From positions 5,834,976 to 5,898,975 of the forward strand of contig OX387187.1 of NCBI GenBank assembly GCA_947561395.2: a stretch of DNA of 64,000 nt. The letters run 5' to 3'. Position numbers and translations under genes: made by a program. This DNA comes from Buxus sempervirens (lineage: Eukaryota > Streptophyta > Magnoliopsida > Buxales > Buxaceae). This document shows, piece after piece, positions 1-14,676 of this stretch; position 1 is the stretch's first letter; every line of letters starts with the position of its first letter. The notes under the pieces were generated by a model. It was given only the letters and a program-made list of their open reading frames with translations, did no database searches and was not told the origin of the DNA.

Positions 1-1248
1 GGAGAATGGCAAGGATGTAAATATCATGGTGTTTGAAGAGAGAAGCGCAAAATTGGGAAAGGAAAATGTCTTAAGTGTCAAATAAAAGGTGTTTTGCCCA
101 TAAGATTGAAACCCTTTTTCTCTTCATTCTCCTCTCCATTTCTTCACTCTCTTCTCTTCTACTCCACACTCTCATCTCCTTTCTACTCTCATCTTCCCTC
201 CCTTTATCTCCATTGGATTGTGCCATCGTAAGGAGGAAGTAAGGTGTGGGATTGTCATTTGGTGGAGTTTCAGTTGGTGAAGCTTGGTTGGAGATTTGTG
301 AAGGATCACTCAAGAAGCACAAAGAGGTGCTGTTCGTGGGTTGAATAGGAAGCTAGAAGACTTGCTTGATCGATTGCAAGAAGTAAGCAATACCATCCCA
401 ACTTATTCTTTCATTTTTGGCCAAATTCGTATGCAATAGAGGAAATCTAGGGTTTGAATGTGAAATTGTTCATCTTCGCAAATAGGAGGGATTTTTGTTG
501 GAGGTTTAGTAGGAAATAGGTAACCACACATGCTAGGACCAATTTAGAGCCTAAAAATCGTAGAGAGTAGTGAGAATCGAAAAACCTGCCAAAATCACAC
601 AAGTTTGGATTTTCACGACCTGTAGAGATTCCCAGGCGCCCAAACTACTGCTCGAGGGCGACTTCGGGCGGCCTTTTAGGATTTTGATTTAAGGCATGGC
701 CGCTCGAGTGACCCATCAAGCAACCTGCCTGAAGTTAAAGAAACTCGAGAGCCATTTCAAGCCACTAGAAGCAGGCTCGAGCGACCTACTTGAATATAGA
801 AACCCAAGAGCAATAAGTGGGCGCTAGAAGTAGGCTCGAGTGGCCCTTCGAGCGCCTTGGTCAGTTTTTGTGAAAACTTGGATTTTAGCCCAGATTAAAC
901 TACCAAATGTTTTTATTCAAATCCAACCTATATATAAGTAGGAGTTAGGTATCTAGGAAGTATTCCAACTGGAATTATCTCAAAATTCCAAATAATAAAG
1001 ATTTTGGGTACGTTTTGCTAAAATAGGTCCTATAGAGAGAGTTACGTTCTAGATTCCTATAGAAGTGGGATAACTTGATTCTACCACTTAGAACACCTTC
1101 CAAATAACCCTTGAAAGTAGGAAATAAGAACCAAAACCAAGTTGTACATGTTTCCCAAGAATTGAGGCATAGGTTGCCCAAGTAAGCCATGAATTGTAAG
1201 ATTTTCTGTTGAAATTGAAATAGTTATTATTTGATTAACTTGTTGAGC
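1..1248 (+). mobile_element. Left part of an old LTR (Ty3/gypsy-type), split by the CACTA element
   Basis: The stretch has the make-up of a plant Ty3/gypsy LTR: a TATA-like AATAAAAGG near 80, a pyrimidine-rich leader after it (about 110-215), and a region of repeated CTCGAG-type motifs at 600-870. No LTR start is visible, so the element begins left of the window. The matching right-hand portion appears to be 55585-56735, beyond the CACTA element. The assignment rests on architecture only, without a reverse transcriptase or primer-binding site in view. It must be older than the CACTA insertion. It is a fossil fragment. Confidence 0.45.
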
Positions 1249-1356
1249 CACTACAAAAAAGATGGGCAAGGAGGGCGGAATTTTGCCGGCGGTTGTTAAA
1301 CCGCCGGCAAATGTCAATTTCCCCGGCGGCGTTTTAAAAAGCGCCGGCAAAGGTCG
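1249..1356 (+). repeat. Left terminal inverted repeat and subterminal hairpins of the CACTA element
   Basis: After the 10-bp terminal repeat, two hairpin units follow: one around 1300-1318 with GCCGGCGG and CCGCCGGC arms, and one at about 1321-1350 with CCCCGGCGGC and GCGCCGGC arms. The same unit design fills 54940-55571 at the other end. The left array is very short (about 100 bp against about 640 bp on the right). By analogy with En/Spm these are likely TnpA binding sites and DNA methylation targets; that role is inferred. Confidence 0.8.
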
Positions 1357-1384
1357 CGCAAAGGAATCGCGCGACCCGTGCCTC

Positions 1385-1800
1385 TTCCGCTGGGGCCGCT
1401 GGAGTCGATTTCTCCTTTTCTTCCCTTATTCGCTGAAGTCGATTTCTCCTTTTATCCTCTTATCTCTTCCTTTTCCCTAATTCGCTGAAATCGATTTCTC
1501 CTTATCTCTTATCTCTTCCTTCTATCTCCTTCGTGCGCTTTTCTTCTTCCGCCGGCCTTAAATTCCTGAGAAGCATTTCCTTCTTCCCGAACTCTTCCCC
1601 TGAACTACTTCCTCTTCCGGCGTTTTCTTGGGTTTTCGTGCGACAAAGGGGAGTTCTTTTATCTCTTATCTTCTTTGTGCGCTTTTCTTCTTCCGCCGGC
1701 CCTAAATTCCGGAGAAGCCTTTCCTTCTTCCCCTTGCAGAACTACTTCCTCTTCCGGTGTTTTCTTGGGTTTTCGTGCGACAAAGGGGAGACGGCCAACG
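1385..1800 (+). repeat. Tandemly duplicated leader of the CACTA element
   Basis: A motif close to TTCGCTGAAGTCGATTTCTCC occurs three times between about 1390 and 1505. It is followed by two copies of a roughly 120-140 bp unit (about 1532-1675 and 1675-1795), each beginning at TGCGCTTTTCTTCTTCCGCC and ending near GCGACAAAGGGGAG. The second copy is somewhat shorter. The position just inside the left end is where CACTA elements keep promoter and untranslated leader, so this is probably promoter or 5' untranslated sequence. No convincing protein is encoded. Confidence 0.5.
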
Positions 1801-4800
1801 ACGAATAGCGCGACCAGGTACGGCCACACCTTGCCTTTCTTGTTATCGTTTAATCTTGAAATTTTTAGTCTTATTAATTTCTGGTTTGATTTATTGGGGA
1901 AATTCGGCGCCTTTTTTTTCATCTCATGTCAATCTTCGTTGAAGAGTAGTTATTAATCTAAATTTGTGTTCTTTGTTGGATGAGTTCTATTGATTTACAG
2001 AGATCTACACGATTTGGGTTTCTGGATGAGTATAGGTCTTTCTTTCTATCTTTTTGTTTAATTTGGGGCCTTTTTTCTGAGTCCAGACTTTCTTATATCT
2101 ACTGGATATTTATATATGGATAAATCTACAAGGTCACTTTTTAAATTATGCAAAAATTATCCCTTAGTCTTTTGTATATATAGCCATCAATTGGAATTGA
2201 AGAACAGAACAAATCTAATCCAGATTAAATCGGGTTTACATATCTGAATCCCACATTTAGAATATGTTGGTGCAACTGAATTCAATGTTTTTGGGTTGGA
2301 TTCTGATTGAATCTGGATCTAGGTAATTGTACATCAGAAAAATAATCTAGGGTTTAGGGAAAGTATAATATTGGAATGCACCCCTTATATGCTATATAAA
2401 ATATTTAAGGAAAGATGGACTAGTTTATTATTTTTGAATGCTAAAATTTTTAAATTTTTGGGGTTTAATATTTCTTAATACTACTTAAAATTTTAAGTTT
2501 AAGGAAAGATAAACCAGTTTAATATTTGAGTAATTTACATGTAATGTTTCAGTTTCTTTTTATATATACTGAATAAATTGCCTATACTTTGAAGTTTCCC
2601 TCCAGACTTATTGTTAATTATAACAGTTCTTCAAAGGGTCGTCATGAAATGTTTGCAAGCTTTATTAACCTTTAAAAATGGATAATCTGCAGTTATTTTC
2701 AACAAATCTAGCAGAAGTTTTATCTGAAAAAATGATTGACTAGAACATATCAAGAGTATTTTTCAGTAGAATCAAGAGTAATTTTCTTTTACTGAGCTAG
2801 AAGGGTGCTGCTATCTAGTTATGCCTTGTGCCGTCAAAATTTATCAACTTTGAAAGCTTCTTAAGCTGTTTTTTTGTCAATGGATCTCACAGTAACGTGG
2901 AACTGGAAAGAGAGATGAGGAGCATAGACATATTAGGTATGATCTTCATCTTCTGGTAATTAAAGAATACTGTACCTTATAAGCTTAAGGAACCAGAAAA
3001 TGCGAAAGTAGCTTAAATTTGATCCTTACAAACTTCATCCCAATATATTATACCATATTAAATATGGTACTGTTTACCAAAAAAAAAAATTTAAATATGG
3101 TACTTTAGAATTCAGGAAAATGTAAAGACTTTTGTCAGGTGAAGGATATAAAATCCAAGCATATATCATATAAGACCATTGGAAATTCATTAATCAGCTT
3201 AATTTTTTTAAATTTCAGAACATTTTGATGGATTTAGGTGGACTTGTAAGTAAATTTTGATGTTTCATTTCAAATTATGTTAACAAAAAAAACAGAAATT
3301 CAAATCCTAATAAAAACATATTTCTCTATAACAAGAAAAATTATAATGAGGAAGAGGCATAAAAAACTTAGTTGAAATATTTTAGCATGGTACTCCAGCT
3401 GGCCATGCCCCCTTAACCTCCATCACAAGTAACCCAACAGGTTTAAAATTCTTCATGAGAACATAAATAGATTTTCCTAGTTCCCTTATAAGATAAGATA
3501 TCAGGTACTGCATTGGTTGCTTATAAGAAGTATACATGTGGAGTAAACATTTGAGAGTGGAATCAATTCGTTGGTTTGAGGCTTACACTAATAATTTAAG
3601 ACTTTATGGAATAATATGGGGTGTTGATGGTTTTAGTTATAATTTTCTGCATATATGCTTCCCTCAAACATCCCTATTGCCAAAGTAACACCCGTGGATC
3701 TCCTAGACTCACTGCCCAGAAACAATACCCATCACTAGTCCGGCAGAGAGGAATCCTATTAACAAAGCCCACACCACAAATACTAAATTTTCATTGGAGT
3801 TTCTACATTTCATCTCCAAAAGACCCTGAAACCTCATCTAAAAAACTAAGGATTTTTCATGTGTTCTTTGAATTTATACCTTGGATATCCTGGATTTGAC
3901 AGATTTGAACGCCTAAAACCCCATAACTACCTCTATGTCAGCAAGATTCTAAAATTCAGCATCTAAACACCAAACCCCATCTCTAGAAAGTAGACAAGTT
4001 TGATGGATTTATAAGTTTCAGCTAATACACAACCCACTCTACAGCCAATATATGGCCTGGTTCTTCCCTGAACATGATCCCCAGAAAATAAGCCCAGCAG
4101 TAAAACCCTAGGAGTTTCATTGGTTGTCCAGAAATCCAAGCAGCAAACGGGAACCAAACATCAAAAACAATTTGTTTGAGGCAACCCCTGATTGAAGAAA
4201 GCAAATAAAGACTAAATCTTACAGCCTTCAAGGGTTTTTATATTCATCTATCAGATACAGTCAAAATGGAACGAGAGGAATCTAGATGCAGGTCCTTCCA
4301 TCACCGGTCCCCATTTAATCACTCTCTACTATAAAAAAATGTAAGTTAATAAACTATCGAAACAGAAACCATAAAGAAACATACTAGATAGAGATATCTT
4401 ACCTGACCTCCACATATTCTCTTATCCTTCTTTGTCAAGGGTGAGTGACGGGGTTGAAAATGATAAGTATGGAAATTGAAAGGATAACTTCATTATGCTG
4501 CAAGAAAAACGCCCATTAACTGATTTATCTCCACTGCTTAGTGGTTACAGTAAATTTCTTCAATCTTACTCAACAAACTACTAAAATGAAAAAAAAAATA
4601 ATAAAATAAAATACTCTTCTTGCCTCCATAATGATTCCAGCATCCATCACCCTGTGATTATTTTTCACGTTTTGTGGAAATTATTGAATGGAAGAACATC
4701 CATTAAGACACTGCATTATATGCTCCATCATTTTGTCAGGTTATCCACAGATCATTCCTCTAGTCATGTGCTCCACACAGACCTATGACTAGAGTCTACT

Positions 4801-6094
4801 GTTAGTTATCTATATTCCTGGTGTCATGACCATATTTTTCAGTGCTAAATTGCAAATCATTCAATTGTAAATTTGAAGCTGAAGCTCCCCAATGAAGGAA
4901 AAACAAAAAATAAAAACATTGAAAAAGCAACCCATCAGACAGCTTTGTTGTGGGCATAGTACAGATGTTCATATTAAGATAACAGAGAACCAATAGTTTG
5001 AGGGGTCATTGGTCTCAGTGCTTTATCATGGAAGTTTTTAGTTATTCTAGTTGTACTGTTGACTGTGGGCCCCCTCCAATTTGCAGAGGATCTTGTGTAC
5101 AATAATATCAAATGCCTCAACCCTCCATTACTAGTTATCAGATGAGGACAAGAATTCTTTGCTGTTTTTGCCCCCTTTTGGATGAGCTATTTTTCTCTTC
5201 TCCATAGAAATTAAATTCACCTTAAATGAACTGAATGCAAAGTTGCAATAGACAATCAGTGATTAGCAAACACTCCAAAAGAAGAGCAAATGATATTCAC
5301 CACCCTCAATGCATACAAGACCAAAGTTTGGTCAACCCTTATCTCAAAATTACCCACAAGAAATTCTACTCTATTTAACTCTCAAATTAAATTAGAGCAC
5401 CCCTTGTAGCTCAAGTCGATCACTATCCATGTTACAAGCTGTTTATTCCCTTTTGTTGGTTTTCATTTGTTTAGTTTATTAGAAAGAACGTGCAATTCCC
5501 CACAATCACAAGCCACCATTGTCTGATCTTGGAAGGGAATCTTGAGCTCTAATGAGGTTAGAAGTTAAATATCTAATATTTCAAAATATCAGAGCAGGAA
5601 TATTTGATTCCTACTAGTAGATACTGAAAATTGGTGATGATACACACACTAAGGACGTGTTGGAATGCCCAAAAAGAAAAGTCCTTTCTATGGTATACAT
5701 AGCCTGAGAAAGACATATCTCACAGCTGCTTGAGTAAAATGGACCCAATTGACTGATTGGTGCAGTGGTCCTATAGGACGAACACCTCATGAGCTGGCCT
5801 CCAAGCATCATATACAAAAGAAGGTGACCTTTTGGGCATTATATCTGCTATATATAGTTGCTAAAAACCTGAATTTATTTGTAAACTATAGATAATGAAG
5901 GTTAGAGTTTGAGCAGTATCATTTTGTACAAAAATACTAAAGGTTAACTGTATTACCAATTCACCTCTCTTTTGACCTTGATTTATAGTCCCTTAGTTTA
6001 TATAATCTATCATTCAAGAAACCCTTAAAATTTGTCTAAGAAAAGATAAGGAGAATCTGAATTGACAATTAATCTACTCAACTTTTCTACCTAA
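1801..6094. other. AT-rich interior of the element, no gene recognised
   Basis: I see only short open stretches with no family resemblance. A few exon-like pieces are bounded by AG and GT (for example near 2893-2934 and 3220-3246, and on the minus strand near 4400-4440), but they are too short to name. A TCTCTACTATAA-like sequence at 4324 resembles Helitron 5' ends but could not be tied to the 3' end at 14676. Confidence 0.5.
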
Positions 6095-6765
6095 ATGAAT
6101 AAGGACAAAACCAAATGCCTTATCCCAATTAGTTTGGGTTGTCAACATTTCTACCTGGGAAAAATACAGTGGTATAAATTTAACAAGACACGAACAACAA
6201 ATCTTGTTTTATTCATAACTAGTGGGGTAGGCACCAAGAAACCTGTTCATTTGTCAAAAAGCCTCACCTCTAGTTGACCTTTGTACTTATGGTTCCTTTC
6301 TGGCGAACTTCATTTGGGCCCTTTTTGGCCTTCCTAAACCCTGTTGGATCCTCGAACTTGAACCATTTCACATCCTATTACCATCTCATATAGAGGTCTT
6401 CATTTGTCAACCAACTATCATGCATTTTATTTATTAATGGGGCTAGTGACAAAGCTATTTTTAATATGTTTGCGACTTATCTCCACAAATTTTTCTCAGC
6501 ATCCTCATTTTGGCTACACTTACCCAAATGAATGTTTTACTTCTTAGTTGCTCAAAATTCTATCCTATAGACCATTGCATATTAGTGGTTCCTTGGAACT
6601 TTCTTTCAGGTTAATTGGGAATTGGGGATGCATTGTTCACATAGCACTGTGGAAAACATCTCCACTTAAACAACCTAATTGAATTTTTTTTATGTGATAC
6701 CTTCATCAATATCTGCCTTTGATCTATGATTTCAGAATGATAATCTCATTAACATTATAATAGTT
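6095..6765 (-). mobile_element. RTE-type LINE fragment, reverse strand
   Basis: Read on the minus strand, this stretch resembles the reverse-transcriptase C-terminal region and 3' end of the common plant RTE-like LINE. The reverse complement of TTATCCCAATTAGTTTGGG at 6120 is the typical 3'-tail motif (AACTAATTGGGATAA). The run at 6490-6700 matches, as remembered, the stretch around a serine/threonine-rich loop of that ORF. No long frame is open, so it is an old truncated copy. The recognition is from memory without alignment. Confidence 0.4.
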
Positions 6766-6944
6766 GTTTTCAAATTTAACTATAAGCATTATAACTAGCT
6801 TTGGCATTTCCTAACTATATAGCTTCTAGCTTTCGGTTTTTTCTTTTCAACATATAGTTTTCATTGGGACTACCATTGTTGTGAACTACTTCACCTTATA
6901 TTAATTTTTTTTTTCCAAATTTTTAGTTTAATTGAAGGATCCTT

Positions 6945-8633
<1,689 letters not shown>

Positions 8634-9575
8634 CTGTAGAAAAGCTCTTGTGGCAGAAACTTCTTGTCTAAGAATTTTGAATTCCTCAGAAAATTTTTCC
8701 TCAATATTGGCAAGCCTCACTTTATCTTCCCTGGACTTCAAAATTGACCATGACAGACTCTTTCTTAGTTCAACAAGTTCTTGGCATGCTTTTGTTTCAT
8801 TTATGGAAAAAGTGACAAGTTTTCTCAGTTTTTCCACCCTCTCTTCTTCCTGAGTTAAGAAATCATCAAATTCCTTCTTTTTTATTGATAAAGCTTCATT
8901 GTCTGACTCCACCCTTGAAGGGCTGACTGCAGGTTACCATGCTTTGTGTCAATGCTTGACTGTACCTTGTGAAAACCAGCAACAACATCAGTAATCCTCT
9001 TCTCAATAGAATTGATATTAGAATCATTTTGTGCAATCTCTGCTTCCTTTTCTTGCACTTGAGCAAGTAGTTTTTCCAATTCCTCTGCCAGCACATCTTG
9101 TTTTTTTAAAAGAAGTTCTTTCTCTTTTCTATATACCTCTGTTGAGTGTTTGATGGAATCATTCAATGCAAAACGTGCATCATTTATTATGTGTGACTCA
9201 ATTTCCAATTCCATTTTTTGCACTGCTAGCACTTCCGTTGATTGTAACCATTCATTCACTCCTTTAGAAGAGAGCGCTTCCACGTTCCTATATACCAGAT
9301 CTGCATTCCTGGCAGCCTCCTGTGAAAAATATTTGAAACTTGAAGTTCTGATTATTCCAGAGTTCCCATATATATATAAGAATCAAACTAAATTAAAGGA
9401 AATCATCTCACAAATCCTAATATGACTATTACCTGCAACACATGTGTAGACTGTAGATAAGTCATTTAAGCGTAGCATCATATTATTGGCTACACTTTCA
9501 CTGATGAAAGTTCACCACCCCATCTCCTTTTCATCAAGTGGGAAGCAAAAAGAGATGCCCTTTCCCTGAGACTAG
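8634..9575 (-). pseudogene. Captured fragment of a host coiled-coil protein gene
   Basis: On the minus strand an exon runs from 9319 (after CACAG) to 8634 (before GTTAGC). It encodes about 225 residues rich in Glu, Lys, Leu and Gln with heptad-like spacing, for example VLAEELEKLLAQVQEKEAEI and LKSREDKVRLANIEEKF, so a long coiled coil is clear. An upstream exon at about 9575-9432 continues it, with SVANNMMLRLNDLS and a GTAATA donor. The reading shifts by one base around 8920, so the copy is broken. No start exon, C-terminus or enzymatic domain is seen. I do not recognise the parent with certainty; it resembles plant proteins of unknown function with a long coiled coil. It is the only captured gene lying opposite to the transposase genes. 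Confidence 0.6.
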
Positions 9576-10147
9576 ACACAATGTCAATAACCATAATTAA
9601 GTCAGACATATAAAGATTAAGTATGATTCACCAGTCAGGTTTTAACTTTAAACACCATTTACAAGTATCTATCCTTTGTCTTTTGTAAAACTACCCTTAC
9701 TGCACTTTAATGGGAAAACGTGCATGGATTAGTAACAAATTAAACATGGGGCAGTTAGAATATAGTTTTATTATGGATATATTGGATTTGAATCAGAACA
9801 CCAAAAATTAAAAATAAAGTGGAAAACAGAACACCAACAGAAAGTTATGAGAGGAGAAAAACAGTTATGGACAGAGATCAATAGCATGCCTACTTATGTC
9901 TTCTAAATGTTTTCATTTTGCTAATCTTTGAAGCAAAGCCAACAATCAGAGTTTATGGATCTCAGAGATTATATAGTGTATTTCTATCGAGAGGGTCATT
10001 CTTCCATGCCAAAAAAGGAGATGGAGTCTTTAGGATTGCAAAAAAATTGGCTTCATGTTCAGATTTCTGATTCTGTAGGAAAGTAATCTGGATGCTAGGA
10101 CTGAAGGATAATGTCCTAACAAGGCATTAGTGATCATGTACTTCAAG

Positions 10148-10300
10148 AGATTGAACACAGAGGGAACAGGTCTTCCCTTTGGTTTGAGCAACAACCTTCT
10201 TGTGTGGATACTTTTGGGTGTGTTTGCTCTGATTTGGTCTCTGCATGTTGTTTACACTTACACCCTTGAAGAAGAGGAGGAGTCAGGATTGCCCCTATAA
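10148..10300 (+). pseudogene. psbW: Captured last exon of nuclear PsbW (photosystem II)
   Basis: Fifty codons followed by TAA give the C-terminal half of PsbW, the small single-pass photosystem II subunit: [15 protein letters not shown], then a membrane segment ([19 protein letters not shown]), then the acidic tail [11 protein letters not shown]. The family tail is nearly the same (EEDEESGLSL). Transit peptide and lumenal part are absent upstream, so this is one exon plus probable 3' untranslated sequence to about 10400. The frame is fully open. PsbW is encoded in the nucleus, so this is a captured nuclear gene piece and not inserted plastid DNA. By itself it cannot make a targeted protein. 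Confidence 0.8.
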
Positions 10301-13300
10301 AGCCCTTCATTGTAATCTATAACTATTAGTACAAATAATGTATGAAAACTTCATATCTTGTATGTTTTGGTTTGGAACAGAATCCTAATTTGCTTTTTGA
10401 ATTCATGTGTTTGTTTCTACTCTCTGTGAGATGAGTTATTTTTTGTTATTCTTGCTTGATTGCTATCTGGGTGCGTCTCTTTTCTCAATAGAGAGAAGAA
10501 AAACCAAAGGGAGGTAGATGTGGTTCACATGGACTGGTCTTGTGCTGGCCCCACAGCTTCAATGAATAATGGAGCAAGCTGCCTGCAAGCTCATATCAAA
10601 TTTTTCTATGAGCCTAAGCCTGACATAAAACTGGCCCATTGAACCATCAAACCTCATTTAAACTTTCACCATCAGAGAGGCCATCAAATATTGTTTGGAA
10701 TTTTTTTTAAACCAGAGTGTTTACAGTAAGTGTTTCTTTAATTTATTTCTGATGAACAACTGGTTCTTTATTTTAGTTTAAACTTTTGAATACAATTGTA
10801 ATAAGTTGTTTAGAACACCTTAAATTGTTTATTTTTCTCATGTTAGCGGCATCACATGGGAGTTTTTTTGATTGGTACCCTAAGGCTTTATGAGTTTAGA
10901 AAGTCATTTGGAAGGTTTCCAAATTCTGGGTACATCTGTGCTGCCAGGGAAACATCTTTAGGGATCTAGAAAAACAAATTCAGGTGGAAAATATATAAAC
11001 AAAAGCAGGGCATAAAATTTTACTTGAGAAGGTGGTTATGAGAGTGGGAAAAAGGTAGAATTTTATGACAAGGAAATCTTTTAATTTATTGTAGACGGAA
11101 GCATACTGGCTCTTTACAAGGCTTTTCCACTTTGAATGCTTTTATTACATCTTCCTCTGTCACTCTACCGTTGCAGTCCACCTGGGAAAGGCTACGAAAT
11201 TGAAGGTCCTAATTGTGGGAGTTATTTTGGTGGGTTATATACCATGTTATTTCATTTGAATTTGGATGGTGGTCTATAATTGAATTAGTTGACTGATGAC
11301 AGATCTTTGCGTGATCACATTAGGAAAACAGTTACATGGCAGCAAAGTAATATGAGAGAGAGAGAGAGATCTTTCATCTTGTTTCCATTGTCTACTATAT
11401 AGTATCAGGAATAGAACCAGTTTTTAATACCATACATACCTCTATTTTTCTTTCTTTTTTTGAAGGGTAATTGTCACCTTCTTATACACTGATCAGAATC
11501 TTATCAGATCTAAGAGTATATTTACCCTTCAAAAAACATATAGGAAAAATATATTCCAACTACATGAAAGGAAAGACCATTAGGAGCCTTTTCCACATCA
11601 ACAACACTGTCATAGTTCTCCGTTAATGAGTCCATGTCATAATAGTTAACTTTCTACTGCTCTCTATCTCATTTTTAACATGCCCATGACAGCCTTCAGT
11701 TCCATCTTTCCTAATCTCTCAACTTTGCCATCTAAGACTCTATCTTTGGAAAACACATACCACCTGTGTTGCTTTCGTAATTCTCCAACTCTTTCCTCAT
11801 CGTCCTCAAGTCATAAAAAATCAGATGTTGCAATGCTCCAAAATTTTTGTTGGAAAAAGTATCCAAGGCTACAGCTCTTTATATGATTGTACATTGGTTT
11901 GCTTCAGTTGACATTTTTTTCACATAAGAGACTACACCACCTAACATCTCAATAATTGATTACCACAACCTGGAAGTCTAAATTCCATTGCAATAAAGTC
12001 AGCAACTCCTTTTATTGATGCAATATTAGTAGAGTAAGACAGCCTCAATCTAGTAACAGACATCCTTTCATTCTCCATGATACTTTCTAAAAAAGGCCTT
12101 TAGGCTTTTAGCGAAGTTCCTACTAGCTACTAGGTTTAGGTCATTACCCAATAGATCACTTATAAACTTGGATAACTATAATTCAAATAGAAATCAATTC
12201 TCACCAAGACACCCATGCCAATAAGATGACTGAGCAGAAGATCCGTGTTAAACACAGAAAATCTGTGTTCATTTCTTCAATGGGGTATTCTTATACCTTA
12301 GGCTTGCCACCTGTTTTTCAGATACATGCCTAAATTAGACAGTATTCAACATAAAAGGAAAATATTCAAAATATAAAATAATAAAATAAAATAAAACACC
12401 ACTGGATCCTACATAAAAAAGTAATACAGTACCATATTTGCATGTCACCATCAAGTCTTAAAATATTTGCATGGCTAAATTTTATTCTATTTTTAACAGA
12501 ATTACTATTAAAATCACTAATCATACTTATGTTTATCTTAAGAGAAGTAAACATCATAAGTTTACAAGCCATATCATCAACATTACAACTAACAAGGTTT
12601 CTTGCCAACAGGATCCATCTTGCTAAATTAAGTCCCAACTTCTTAAATAAACAAAAGAATTTCTCTCTATTATAGTAATAAATCTTATTATAATTTCTAG
12701 CATCCTAATCTTTTTTGTTGTTACTGAGTGTCCCCACCCCTTCCCCACCAATAAAAGAAATAACTGATTACTTCCTAATTTAAGTTTCTTTGCTACCATT
12801 CAGAGATATATCATATCCTATTTGAATGTGTTGAGCAAAACCATACTGGATTTTTCAAAGAATACTTTTTCATGTTAAAAGAGGGAAAATAAAGGCAAAA
12901 TTTAGTAGACAAATCTCAACAGGGACCAGTTCCCACTGCATTACTTTCAGAAAAATATAGATTCAATGATGCTGAAAAATGTCCATTATGGCCACCGCAT
13001 CTTTTTAAAGAATATATATATTTTCAGTTGTTTTCTTTTAACTTAAATCTGGCAACAGTTAATAAAATATGTGTATAAAAGGCATGGGATTCATCTTAGA
13101 TAGAGCAATAGCTAAAGATCTAGAGAAGTTTCATCAAAATTAGAAGAATTGTAGCATGACTTAAGCTGTGTTTTAAATATTAGCAAAATTTGAATATCTC
13201 ACCTTGGAGATATTATCTCAAGGGTTATTCCAATTTTCCTTATGTTTCCTATATAATGAAGATTCTGCATACATATTAGTTTCTATGGCCAAAAATTGTA

Positions 13301-13439
13301 ACAAATTTGCTTGAAAACCATTAGCAACAGTTCTGCACTCTATTCAAACTAGAAGTAAAATGTTAACAAGATAGCCATTAGGCCTGTTTATGATGTGTGA
13401 ATCAAATGTTAGCTAAAAAAGAAGCAAATAGGAAATAAA
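10301..13439. other. No further gene recognised
   Basis: After probable PsbW 3' untranslated sequence the region is AT-rich with scattered short frames that match no family I know. A short GA run lies at 11353-11370. Confidence 0.5.
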
Positions 13440-13665
13440 GTATGTTACTATTGGTGAGGTGTGCAAGCGAAGACGTGAGGAGTTAGTTGTGAAAGGCATG
13501 AGGGAATACTCATGAACTATCTAAGAGGATGAAAGAAAGAGCAAAAAGAAATGGCTTGGATGCTCATATACTAACACAAGATATGGATCTTTCTTAGAGA
13601 TCGGGAACAGGATTTGTATTGACAACTCTAACTGGTTGGGATAAGACATGTTGTTGTTGCTAAAT
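13440..13665 (+). mobile_element. RTE-type LINE 3' end
   Basis: The stretch resembles the last codons and tail of a plant RTE-like LINE. It has a degenerate stretch like KRMKERAKRNGLDAH, then TGGTTGGGATAAGACATG followed by a short TTG repeat at 13650-13662, the usual terminus of these elements. It is truncated at its 5' side, as is common, and its frame is broken. Confidence 0.5.
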
Positions 13666-14643
13666 ACTCAAAAATCTCTTCTTGGTTTTCATAGCTTTCT
13701 GTACAACATCTTCATTTCAGCATTACTTTTGGACAATCTTTGACGTTCTTAAAATCAACAGCCAAGCTGCTTTATCAAGTGATAAATTTTTTTTGTCTAA
13801 AAGGGTCACATACTGACTTGTATTAATCACCATCATATTGCTTCATTGACTCCACCCATATCAGATTTCCTTTTCAACATTGTGTATCAAAATAACATTT
13901 GTGAAAAACAATAAGCAAGCAAAATCAAATTAAGAATGTTAGGGATTTATTATAATTAAATTATATTCTACCAATGCATTAAAATTTCCTATTTTTAATA
14001 TTTACTATCCATTTATTTCTAGTGTCTCTCTATTTTTTATTTTATTTTATTTTTTTGAACACATTAGATGGTGACCCCAGTAAGGCAATGGAAGGGCAGA
14101 CTGGATATAGCTTAACCTTTGACATTTTTGTACGATGTTGCTGTTCTCAAATTTGATTATGGAATTAAATAAACTGAAACCATACAGGAAGCAAAACTAT
14201 TAAGTATAAATAAGCCAGATCATTCCCAACTTTAGATGCTTGATTCTTGAAAACCTGTGTTTTACTGGTTATATTCTTGAGATGGAGTTGTTTGATTCAA
14301 GATTCTAGCCCAAATCTTTTAAAGATTGAAAATTTTGAAAGTTGTAAAGCGACCATATTCAACTATATTTATTGTGAGTGCATGAAAAGAAACACCATTA
14401 TGATGTCTTATTCTAATCTACATCTTCTAACCAAAAAACATATAGGAAAAATAGATATGCCCATCTATTATGAGAGGAATGAGAATGATATATGCATGGT
14501 GTCATTGAGGAAAGCAAATAAAGTCAACCGTGCTTCTCTATTGGATAATCATAAGTCTTGAATATCTTATGTCTTTTTTTTTTTTATCGTCGTTATCTTT
14601 CATCTTGTTTGCATGTTATTTTTGACTATTACTCTAAATAAAA
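13666..14643. other. Probable Helitron interior, no gene
   Basis: There is no recognisable coding sequence. An open frame at 14247-14561 (104 codons) shows no domain I know. The region leads into the Helitron-like 3' end at 14644-14676, so some or all of it may be a non-autonomous Helitron whose 5' end I could not place. Confidence 0.35.
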
Positions 14644-14676
14644 TTCCCACGTGCAATGCACGTGCATATTTACTAG
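14644..14676 (+). mobile_element. Helitron 3' terminus
   Basis: A hairpin CACGTGC-AAT-GCACGTG (14649-14665) is followed by eight AT-rich bases and CTAG, with T as the next base. This is the standard Helitron 3' end (short GC-rich hairpin, then CTRR, inserted between A and T). The terminus falls exactly at the left edge of repeat copy R1. The 5' end (TC, after an A) was not placed, so the length is unknown and no helicase was seen. Confidence 0.6.

Noticed and set aside
1675-1956. Open frames in the leader (both strands) as small genes
   Set aside because: They cross the tandem leader repeats and have low-complexity Ser/Phe or basic composition without a domain.
4317-4345. TCACTCTCTACTATAA as the 5' end of the Helitron that ends at 14676
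   Set aside because: The left flank does not match the R2 flank at 19680-19717, and a 10-kb span is unsupported; kept only as a remark.
10148-10300. Plastid DNA insertion because of a photosystem II gene
   Set aside because: PsbW is encoded in the nucleus and no other plastid sequence is around.
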